This document shows, in pieces, positions 1-5,151 of a stretch of 5,151 nucleotides of DNA (within the stretch, counting starts at the first letter, position 1; each line of letters starts with the position of its first letter). Under the pieces are notes generated by a model. That model was not told where the DNA came from. It saw only the letters and a list, made by a program, of their open reading frames with translations, and made no database searches. The translations under genes were made by a program, and so were the position numbers. This DNA comes from Melioribacter roseus (lineage in GTDB: Bacteria > Bacteroidota > Ignavibacteria > Ignavibacteriales > Melioribacteraceae): assembly GCA_020724325.1 (NCBI GenBank), contig DYHC01000170.1, forward strand, positions 1 to 5,151, given 5' to 3'.

Positions 1-720
1 AACAGCGAATTCTTCATTGATAAAAAAATAGGATTTGTCCCCACAATGGGCGCTTTGCACGAAGCTCACGCCTCGTTAATTAGAAAAAGCTGGAACGAAA
101 ATGATATCACCGTAGTTAGTATCTTTATCAATCCAACCCAGTTTTATGATCCGGATGATTTTATAAATTACCCTATTACATACGACGAAGATTTGAAAAT
201 TTTAAATGACGAGTCGGTAGATTACTTGTTTTATCCGGAGTATCAATCATTATACCCCGATAATTACAAATACAAAATTGTGGAAACCGAATTTAGTAAA
301 ATACTTTGCGGGGCTTCGCGCCCCGGTCATTTTGCTGGAGTGCTTTCGGTCGTGATGAAGCTCTTTAATATTATTCGTCCGCATAAAGCATATTTCGGCG
401 AAAAGGATTACCAACAATTAAAATTGATTGAAGGAATGGTAAAAGCATTTTTTATGGATTTGAAAATCATCGCTTGTCCAATAGTTCGTGCAGAGAACGG
501 ACTAGCATTAAGCTCGCGAAACAAAAGACTTTCGAACAATTCGCAAATAACAGCTAGCGAATTTCCATTATTGCTCAAGCAGAATTTATCTGTAGACCAG
601 ATTAAAATACAGTTAGAGGAAAAAGGTTTTAAAGTTGATTATATAACAGAATTAAACGGACGGCGGTTTGGCGCAGTTTATTTAAACAATGTGAGGTTAA
701 TCGATAATGTCGAAATATAA
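1..720 (+). CDS. panC: Pantoate-beta-alanine ligase (pantothenate synthetase), 5' end outside the window
   Basis: Cytoplasmic enzyme that joins pantoate and beta-alanine using ATP, through a pantoyl-adenylate, to give pantothenate. The frame is open from base 1, so the gene begins upstream; the ATG at 46 is the internal Met of the PTMGALH motif, not the start. By comparison with E. coli PanC, roughly 10-20 N-terminal residues are missing. Numbering the 239 visible residues from base 1, family motifs appear in order: PTMGALHEAH (14-23), SIFINPTQF (40-48), RPGHFAGV (107-114), FGEKDYQQL (132-140, with the nucleotide-binding Lys), and LALSSRN (168-174, the ATP-side Ser-Ser-Arg). The C-terminus ends in the usual RLIDN. 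Two oddities: the HxGH signature reads HEAH, and the domain after SSRN is only about 65 residues, roughly 30 shorter than in E. coli. The stop lies inside the start region of coaBC (14-base overlap). Identity is secure; activity is inferred. Confidence 0.96.
   Translation, partial: NSEFFIDKKIGFVPTMGALHEAHASLIRKSWNENDITVVSIFINPTQFYDPDDFINYPITYDEDLKILNDESVDYLFYPEYQSLYPDNYKYKIVETEFSKILCGASRPGHFAGVLSVVMKLFNIIRPHKAYFGEKDYQQLKLIEGMVKAFFMDLKIIACPIVRAENGLALSSRNKRLSNNSQITASEFPLLLKQNLSVDQIKIQLEEKGFKVDYITELNGRRFGAVYLNNVRLIDNVEI
693..696 (+). promoter_or_regulatory. Ribosome binding site of coaBC inside the panC 3' end
   Basis: GAGG lies 10 bases before the coaBC ATG at 707, entirely within the last codons of panC. 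The spacing is somewhat long. Together with the 14-base overlap it suggests that coaBC translation is coupled to that of panC. Confidence 0.5.
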
Positions 721-1969
721 AATTCTTCTTAAAATTACCGGCTCAATAGCGGTTTATAAAAGCGCCTATTTAATTTCGAAATTGATTCAAAACGGCTGCG
801 AGGTAAGATGTGCTGCTACTCAATCTGCAATGCAATTTATCGGGAATGCTACTCTAGAAGGTTTAACAGGAACGCCGGTCTATACAGATGGGTTTGAACG
901 CGGCGAAATGATGAGCCACATTAATTTAGTAAAATGGGCCGATCTAACAATTGTAGTTCCAGCATCGGGAAATACTATAAACAAGCTTGCCGCCGGTATT
1001 GCAGATAATTTGGTTACATCATTATTCCTTGTGCATGATTGGTCAAAACCTTATTTAATTGTACCGGCGATGAATACTTCAATGTACAATCACCCTTCAA
1101 CGCAAGCTTCCTTGAGAAAATTGGAAGAATGGAAAGTTGTCATTTTACCTACGGACGAAGGGTATCTTGCATGCGGAGACATTGGAAAGGGAAAACTGCT
1201 TGAGCCGGATAAAATATTTGAAATAATAATGGAACATTTGCAGAAAAGAAAACCTGACATGGCAAAAGGTAAAATATTAATCACCTCCGGCGGTACCAAA
1301 GAGAATATTGACGGTGTACGGTATATTTCAAATCTGAGTACTGGGAGAACCGGCTCTTCCATAGCAAATTACTTTTCGAATAACGGCTGGGATGTTACTT
1401 TTTTACTCTCTGAAAATTCTGTTATACCATTGTCTGTTAACTCTAAAATTTTTTATACCGATTATAACACTCTTAAAATTAAATTGCTCGAGCAAATCTC
1501 CAGTAATTTTTTCGACGCCATAATACATCTTGCTGCCGTTAGTGATTTCAAAGTTGACAGTGTTGAGTACGAAGGAAAAAGATTCAATTCACCATTGACG
1601 GAAAAAATTCCGTCTTCGGTAAAAGATGTTAAAATTACTTTAACTCCAACAAGCAAGCTTGTGGATGGCATCAAACAAAAATCGAAAAATGAAAAAATAA
1701 TTTTGACTGCATTTAAATTTACAACAAATACAGGACTTGCTGCCAAAATAGAAGTGGATGATTTGTTTAATCGTTCGAATGCTGATTTTATTGTACTTAA
1801 TCATCCGTCAGGCCGAACTTCCGGATGCGAACAAAGAGATTTTCAAATCTTTGACAAATATAAAAAGATCGATAAGTACCCGGATGGACCGAAACTTGCC
1901 GAAGAACTTGAAAAATTAATTATCAGCAGATTAAAAAAAATAGGAGATTCAAATGCTTCTTTGTCTTGA
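707..1969 (+). CDS. coaBC: Bifunctional phosphopantothenoylcysteine decarboxylase / phosphopantothenate-cysteine ligase
   Basis: The protein catalyses two cytoplasmic CoA steps: CoaB joins 4'-phosphopantothenate and cysteine using a nucleotide triphosphate, and CoaC (FMN-dependent) decarboxylates the product to 4'-phosphopantetheine. At 420 residues it has the usual fused length. The N-terminal CoaC flavoprotein half (about 1-180) shows TGSIAVYK (11-18), the active-site His in HINL (71-74), PASGNTINKLAAGIADN (85-101), PAMNTSMYNHP (120-130) and the lid Cys in ACGDIGKG (155-162, Cys156). The CoaB half begins near 188 with ILITSGGTKENIDGVRYISN (Arg205 and Asn209 match E. coli Arg206 and Asn210) and AAVSD (276-280). 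CoaB is divergent later: the KxKK motif reads KIPS (300-303), the usual GFAxET reads AFKFTT (335-340), and the usual AND reads LNH (364-366). FK at that position recalls free-standing CoaB/PPCS proteins. The gene overlaps coaX by 17 bases. Confidence 0.96.
   Translation: MSKYKILLKITGSIAVYKSAYLISKLIQNGCEVRCAATQSAMQFIGNATLEGLTGTPVYTDGFERGEMMSHINLVKWADLTIVVPASGNTINKLAAGIADNLVTSLFLVHDWSKPYLIVPAMNTSMYNHPSTQASLRKLEEWKVVILPTDEGYLACGDIGKGKLLEPDKIFEIIMEHLQKRKPDMAKGKILITSGGTKENIDGVRYISNLSTGRTGSSIANYFSNNGWDVTFLLSENSVIPLSVNSKIFYTDYNTLKIKLLEQISSNFFDAIIHLAAVSDFKVDSVEYEGKRFNSPLTEKIPSSVKDVKITLTPTSKLVDGIKQKSKNEKIILTAFKFTTNTGLAAKIEVDDLFNRSNADFIVLNHPSGRTSGCEQRDFQIFDKYKKIDKYPDGPKLAEELEKLIISRLKKIGDSNASLS
1942..1946 (+). 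promoter_or_regulatory. Shine-Dalgarno of coaX
   Basis: AGGAG, 6 bases before the coaX ATG at 1953 and within the coaBC coding sequence. It is the best ribosome binding site in the window. It fixes the coaX start, which also puts the DIGNT phosphate-binding motif at the expected extreme N-terminus. Confidence 0.8.
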
Positions 1970-2723
1970 TATTGGCAATACACAAATGTACGGCGGGGTT
2001 TTTGAAAAAGATAATTTAATATTTCAATTCCGGAAATCATCACGCGCGATGTTTTCATCGGATGAAATAGGAATCTTTCTCCGCAGCGTGCTAAGGGAAA
2101 ATAATATTGAACATCTGTCAATTAAAAATATCGCTATGTGTTCGGTAGTTCCCGATGTTGTTTATTCGGTTAGAAGCGGTGTTATAAAATATTTTGGAAA
2201 AGAGCCGTTTATACTTCAAGCTGGGGTTAAAACCGGGTTGAAAATAAAATATAAAAACCCCCTTGAGGTAGGAAGCGATAGAATTTCAAATGCAATTGCT
2301 GCTGTTAATTTATACCCGGATAAAAATATAATTACTATTGATTTTGGAACTGCCACTACTTTTGATGTGGTTAACAAAAATAAAGAATATCTTGGCGGCG
2401 CTATTCTTCCGGGAATTAAAATTTCAATAGAAGCACTAGAAAGTAAAACGGCCAAATTATCATCGGTTGAAATAGTGGTCCCAGAAAAAGTTGTGGGAAA
2501 GTCAACAATAGAAAGCATACAATCTGGGCTATTCTTCGGTCAATTGGGAATGGTTAAAGAAATTACTTCACGGATAATTATGGAAGAATTTACGGGGCAG
2601 GATGTAATTATAATAGGAACTGGCGGATTCGTACATTTATTCCAAAACGAAAACCTATTTAACTCAATTCTACCGGAGCTCGTTTTAAGAGGATTGCTCT
2701 ATTCATTTTTCTTAAATAATTAA
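1953..2723 (+). CDS. coaX: Type III pantothenate kinase
   Basis: Phosphorylates pantothenate to 4'-phosphopantothenate, the first committed CoA step, in the cytoplasm. At 256 residues it has normal length. The ASKHA-fold motifs of the CoaX family are all present: DIGNTQ (6-11, phosphate-binding loop with Asp6), GSDR (107-110, with the presumed catalytic Asp109), DFGTATTFD (130-138), GGAILPG (148-154), the TIESIQSG helix (185-192), TGG (223-225) and the C-terminal PELVLRGL (241-248). The related family member without kinase activity is the Bvg accessory factor, but complete motifs and the setting among pan/coa genes favour the kinase. From family knowledge, type III kinases are not inhibited by CoA, use ATP poorly and need a monovalent cation, so flux control in this operon may lie elsewhere. 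The start overlaps coaBC by 17 bases. Confidence 0.96.
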   Translation: MLLCLDIGNTQMYGGVFEKDNLIFQFRKSSRAMFSSDEIGIFLRSVLRENNIEHLSIKNIAMCSVVPDVVYSVRSGVIKYFGKEPFILQAGVKTGLKIKYKNPLEVGSDRISNAIAAVNLYPDKNIITIDFGTATTFDVVNKNKEYLGGAILPGIKISIEALESKTAKLSSVEIVVPEKVVGKSTIESIQSGLFFGQLGMVKEITSRIIMEEFTGQDVIIIGTGGFVHLFQNENLFNSILPELVLRGLLYSFFLNN

Positions 2724-2725
2724 TG

Positions 2726-2731
2726 AAGGGA
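2726..2731 (+). promoter_or_regulatory. Ribosome binding site that decides the panD start
   Basis: AAGGGA lies 6 bases before the ATG at 2738 and 3 bases before the one at 2735. It lies downstream of the ATG at 2723, so it cannot serve that longer reading. This favours 2738 as the panD start. Confidence 0.6.
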
Positions 2732-2737
2732 ATCATG

Positions 2738-3097
2738 ATGTTGTTAACAATGCTAAAATCAAAAATTCATCGCGCTCTAGTAACAGGCTCGGAATTAGAT
2801 TACGAAGGAAGTATTGCCATAGATAAAAAACTGATAAAAGCGGCAAAACTGAATTTATTCGAAAGAGTAGAAATTTATAACATAAATAATGGTGAACGAT
2901 TTACAACTTATGTAATTGAAGGTAAAAAAGGAGAGATTAGTCTTAACGGTGCTGCAGCTAGAAAAGTGCAAAAGGGAGATCTAATTATTATTGCCTGCTA
3001 TGCACTCTTTGATGAAAAGGAAGCAGCGGCACATAAACCAATAATCGTGCTGGTTAATAATAAAAATAAAATAAAAAGGTTGCTTGGTAAAGTTTAG
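2738..3097 (+). CDS. panD: Aspartate 1-decarboxylase proenzyme (pyruvoyl-dependent)
   Basis: Converts L-aspartate to beta-alanine, the co-substrate of PanC encoded upstream. It is made as a proenzyme that cleaves itself at Gly-Ser to give a short beta chain and an alpha chain with an N-terminal pyruvoyl cofactor; the active form is a cytoplasmic tetramer. The frame is open from an ATG at 2723 (124 residues), but I choose 2738 (119 residues). The ribosome binding site fits this start, and the N-terminus [13 protein letters not shown] then aligns end to end with the family. With this start the key residues fall on E. coli numbers: Lys9, Tyr22, the cleavage site Gly24-Ser25 in YEGS, Arg54, Thr57 and Tyr58. 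NGAAA follows at 70-74, two residues earlier than in E. coli. It lies 14 bases after coaX and is the last gene of the operon. The ATG at 2735 is a less likely alternative. Confidence 0.95.
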   Translation: MLLTMLKSKIHRALVTGSELDYEGSIAIDKKLIKAAKLNLFERVEIYNINNGERFTTYVIEGKKGEISLNGAAARKVQKGDLIIIACYALFDEKEAAAHKPIIVLVNNKNKIKRLLGKV

Positions 3098-3100
3098 ATT

Positions 3101-3130
3101 CTTTATAAATAATTGTGTAAGTGTATAAAG
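3101..3130 (+). repeat. Short inverted repeat downstream of panD
   Basis: CTTTATA (3101-3107) and TATAAAG (3124-3130) are perfect 7-base complements around a 16-base loop, starting three bases after the panD stop. The stem is nearly all A-T and no T-run follows, so it is a poor intrinsic terminator. It could be a weak mRNA 3'-end structure, an operator, or chance in AT-rich DNA. Confidence 0.25.
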
Positions 3131-3218
3131 TGTTTAGAGAATAGCACCTAATCTCTCCTCAAAAATAAGAGTTAATTAACAACAGCACAATTTTGCATCT
3201 GCACTGTCCACTTTTATT

Positions 3219-3248
3219 TTGACTTTGCGCTAGAGAATACAATATAAG
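3219..3248 (+). promoter_or_regulatory. Candidate sigma70-like promoter for the peptidase gene
   Basis: TTGACT (3219-3224) and TATAAG (3243-3248) each match the consensus -35 and -10 boxes at five of six positions, with an 18-base spacer. Transcription would start near 3255, giving a leader of about 175 bases before the ATG at 3431. The match is to the general bacterial consensus. If the host uses the Bacteroidetes-type promoter (TAnnTTTG at -7), this site would be irrelevant, and I found no exact copy of that motif in the spacer. Confidence 0.4.
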
Positions 3249-3420
3249 ACTCCCTTTTATAGTCATCTGTTTTTTTGTCAATTATAAATTACTAAAATTT
3301 TTAGGGGTCTCTTTTTTTTGCAGCTTTGTACAAAATTATTTTTAACTAAGTTTGATTAACATTTGCTATTTAATTTCCCCTCTCCTTTTCATAATTTGCA
3401 TTTAGGAAAATCAAATCTAT

Positions 3421-3425
3421 AGAGG
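3421..3425 (+). promoter_or_regulatory. Ribosome binding site of the S9 peptidase gene
   Basis: AGAGG, 5 bases before the ATG at 3431. It supports that start, which also places a signal peptide exactly at the N-terminus. A CCTCT at 3379-3383 is complementary and could in principle pair with it. Confidence 0.6.
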
Positions 3426-3430
3426 CAGCA

Positions 3431-5062
3431 ATGAAACGGCTTATCACTTTTTTAATAATTATTATCGCAATAATTCAAATCAATGGTCAACAGAAACGAG
3501 CAATGACCGTTGAAGATATGTGGAACATGAAACGAATTGGAGCATTCGATATTTCTCCCGACGGCAAAACGATTGCATTTGAGGCAACTACATTTAACAT
3601 GGAATCGAACAAAGGAAATTCTGACATTTGGCTGATCGATTCAGACGGAAAAAATTTGCGTCCATTAAAAAATTCTGAAGCAAATGAAAGCTCGCCTTCA
3701 TTTTCGCCGGATGGAAAAAGCATTGCCTATTCTTTAAAAGGAAATATTTGGCTGTGCGATCTCGAAGGAAAAAACGATCTTCAATTAACTAATTTATACA
3801 CCGGAGCTTCAGGGCATATTTGGTCTAAAGACGGGAAAAAAATTCTTTTCGTCTCTTCTGTTTATCCTGAATGTATAACTCAAGAGTGCAATGAACAAAA
3901 AGATAAAGCTGCAGAAGAAAGTAAAGTTAAAGCAAAAATATTTACTGAGTTAATGTACCGTCACTGGAACGATTGGCGCGGAGACAAAAGAAGTCATCTC
4001 TTCTTATTAGATGTAGAAACAAAGGAAGTAATTGACGTAACACTTAAAAGCATTTATGATGTTCCGCCTATTGCACTCGGCGGATATATTGATTATGCAA
4101 TTTCGCCCGATGGAAAAGAAATTGCATTTACAATGAATACAGATAAAATGTTAGCAACAAGTACCAACAATGATATTTTTATTATTAATGTGCCTGATAT
4201 TAAAAAAGATTCTCCAACACCATACAAAAAGATTTCGAAAAGTTTAGGGAATGACAATCAACCGGTTTATTCACCTGATGGTAATCATATTGCATTCCGT
4301 TCAATGGCACGAGCCGGTTTTGAAGCTGATAAACAAACTCTTATGCTCTACAACCGCACGACCGGTGAGTTAAGAAATTTAACTGATAAACTTGATATTT
4401 CAATTGGACAAGTAATTTGGTCGCCAGATGGGAAGTACATTTATTATAATGCTGACAATGAAGTTTATCAATCAATCTACCGTTTTGACATTGCTACAAG
4501 CGAGAATATTATTTTTGTTAAAGACGGCGTAAATGCCGATATGAAAGTTTCTGCAGATGGAGCTAACATATTTTTTAAACGTCAGCAATCTACTTATCCG
4601 TACGAAATTTTCTCATTAAAAACAAAAGGCGGCGGTTATACTCAAATAACAAATATTAATAGTGATTTACTATCCCAGCTGCAATTCGGGTCATTTGAAA
4701 CTTTTTGGTGCGTTGGTGCAGAAAGCGTTAATGTAGAATCGATATTAATAAAACCACCTTTTTTTGATTCTAAGAAAAAATATCCATTGATATTTTTAAT
4801 TCACGGCGGCCCTCAAGGAAACTGGGCGGACGATTTTCATTTTAGATGGAACTTACAACTATTTGCTTCTAAAGGTTACGTTGTAATAGCTCCAAACCCA
4901 AGAGGTTCAACCGGATACGGTCAAAAATTTACAGATGAAATTTCCGGCGATTGGGGTGGAAAAGTTTATGTTGATTTGATGAACACTTATGACCACGCAA
5001 TTGCTACTTTTAATTTTATCGATCCAAAAAATACTTTTGCAGCCGGCGCTTCTTATGGCTGA
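3431..5062 (+). CDS. Exported S9-family (DPP5-like) prolyl-oligopeptidase-type peptidase, interrupted by TGA just after the catalytic serine
   Basis: The family consists of serine peptidases, often dipeptidyl peptidases, that remove short peptides in the periplasm or at the cell surface. Residues 1-19 look like a Sec signal peptide: Lys2-Arg3, a hydrophobic stretch to about 15, and likely cleavage after ING. A beta-propeller follows, with seven PD40/TolB-like repeats marked by SPDG or variants at 42, 92, 132, 225, 281, 331 and 374. The insert with PEC-4-C (Cys148, Cys153) and the MYRHWNDW segment (175-182) resemble DPP5-type members. The hydrolase domain begins near 435 with HGGP (458-461), NPRGSTGYG (489-497) and DWGG (507-510), and reaches GASYG (539-543, catalytic Ser541). 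The next codon is TGA where the family has Gly; matching sequence continues in frame to the window edge. As written, the 543-residue product lacks the catalytic Asp and His and should be inactive. Sequencing error, assembly fault and true pseudogene are all possible. Exact substrate is unknown. Confidence 0.85.
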   Translation: MKRLITFLIIIIAIIQINGQQKRAMTVEDMWNMKRIGAFDISPDGKTIAFEATTFNMESNKGNSDIWLIDSDGKNLRPLKNSEANESSPSFSPDGKSIAYSLKGNIWLCDLEGKNDLQLTNLYTGASGHIWSKDGKKILFVSSVYPECITQECNEQKDKAAEESKVKAKIFTELMYRHWNDWRGDKRSHLFLLDVETKEVIDVTLKSIYDVPPIALGGYIDYAISPDGKEIAFTMNTDKMLATSTNNDIFIINVPDIKKDSPTPYKKISKSLGNDNQPVYSPDGNHIAFRSMARAGFEADKQTLMLYNRTTGELRNLTDKLDISIGQVIWSPDGKYIYYNADNEVYQSIYRFDIATSENIIFVKDGVNADMKVSADGANIFFKRQQSTYPYEIFSLKTKGGGYTQITNINSDLLSQLQFGSFETFWCVGAESVNVESILIKPPFFDSKKKYPLIFLIHGGPQGNWADDFHFRWNLQLFASKGYVVIAPNPRGSTGYGQKFTDEISGDWGGKVYVDLMNTYDHAIATFNFIDPKNTFAAGASYG

Positions 5063-5151
5063 TATATGATTAACTGGATTGCCGGGCACACCGACAGGTT
5101 TAATGCCCTGCTTTCGCAAAAGCGTGCCCTTTTTAGTAAGCCTGAATCTCT
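5063..5151 (+). pseudogene. In-frame continuation of the S9 peptidase beyond the TGA, cut by the right edge
   Basis: In the same frame as the upstream gene, these 29 codons have no stop. They begin YMINWIAGHTDRFNALLS, which is what follows GASYGG in S9 peptidases, so this is the same gene rather than a new one. After that Ser the family usually has something like HDGVFN, but here the reading is QKRALFSKPES; this patch may contain sequence errors. GC is visibly higher than in the preceding part of the gene. The remaining C-terminus, with the catalytic Asp and His, would lie beyond the window. Confidence 0.75.

Larger units (their letters stand above)
3098..3430 (+). other. AT-rich intergenic region between panD and the peptidase gene
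   Basis: I see no gene, tRNA or mobile-element remnant in these 333 bases. It contains a plausible sigma70-like promoter (3219-3248), a weak AT-rich inverted repeat just after panD (3101-3130), two 10-base perfect palindromes (3171-3180, GTTAATTAAC; 3325-3334, TTTGTACAAA), and two T-runs (3270-3276 and 3312-3319) without a strong stem before them. No clear intrinsic terminator for the pan/coa operon is visible. The region probably separates two transcription units, ending with the leader of the peptidase mRNA. Confidence 0.6.

Noticed and set aside
1090..2518. Several minus-strand open frames of 90-100 codons within coaBC and coaX
   Set aside because: They lie antisense to well-supported genes, have no recognisable domains and are typical shadows of coding sequence.
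3136..3156. AGAGA/TCTCT inverted repeat as the operon terminator
   Set aside because: The stem is only five bases with an 11-base loop, and an A-rich rather than T-rich stretch follows.
3171..3180. GTTAATTAAC palindrome (and TTTGTACAAA at 3325-3334) as operators
   Set aside because: In about 330 bases of AT-rich DNA one or two 10-base palindromes are expected by chance, and nothing ties them to a regulator.
3248..3276. GACT...AGTC stem followed by seven T as an intrinsic terminator
   Set aside because: The stem is four base pairs with a 9-base loop, and it overlaps the better-supported -10 box. Too weak to call.
5060..5062. TGA read as glycine (genetic code 25, as in Gracilibacteria/Absconditabacteria)
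   Set aside because: The TGA does sit at a conserved Gly position, which fits that code. But none of the other genes has an in-frame TGA across more than 1000 codons, Gly is always GGN there, and gene content and protein similarity point to the FCB group. One TGA near the sequence end is better explained by mutation or error.
5060..5062. Selenocysteine or programmed readthrough at the TGA
   Set aside because: The residue expected at this site is Gly, not Cys or Sec, and no obvious stem-loop follows in the next bases.
4907..5119. Minus-strand open frame at the right end
   Set aside because: It overlaps the S9 hydrolase domain, whose family motifs (RGSTGYG, DWGG, GASYG) are clear on the + strand.

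Overview
This window reads as an AT-rich bacterial chromosome fragment. About two thirds of it is a tight pantothenate/coenzyme A biosynthesis operon. After a non-coding gap of about 330 bases, a gene for an exported S9 (dipeptidyl-peptidase-5-like) serine peptidase runs towards the right edge. All genes are on the + strand. The protein sequences, the type III pantothenate kinase, the secreted DPP5-like peptidase and the low GC suggest the Bacteroidetes/Chlorobi/Ignavibacteria side of the FCB group. Ignavibacteria is my best guess, but nothing in the window fixes the lineage.

Layout: 1-720 holds panC (pantoate-beta-alanine ligase), cut by the left edge. 707-1969 is coaBC, fused phosphopantothenoylcysteine decarboxylase/synthetase. 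1953-2723 is coaX, type III pantothenate kinase. 2738-3097 is panD, aspartate 1-decarboxylase. The first three genes overlap by 14 and 17 bases and the fourth follows after 14 bases, so they are almost certainly co-transcribed and translationally coupled. 3098-3430 is an AT-rich spacer with a plausible sigma70-like promoter and no convincing terminator. 3431-5062 encodes the signal peptide, beta-propeller and first part of the alpha/beta-hydrolase domain of the peptidase. The frame meets a TGA two codons after the catalytic serine, and family-like sequence continues in the same frame beyond it.

Together the operon covers a contiguous stretch of metabolism: aspartate to beta-alanine (PanD), beta-alanine plus pantoate to pantothenate (PanC), pantothenate to 4'-phosphopantothenate (CoaX), then addition of cysteine and decarboxylation to 4'-phosphopantetheine (CoaBC). 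The pantoate-making enzymes (PanB, PanE) and the last two CoA steps (CoaD, CoaE) are not in the window.

I do not see a novel system here. The points worth a second look are the stop codon at the peptidase active site, with a shift in base composition over the last ~110 bases, and departures from family motifs in PanC (HEAH instead of HxGH, short C-terminal domain) and in the CoaB domain (KxKK motif reduced to KIPS).
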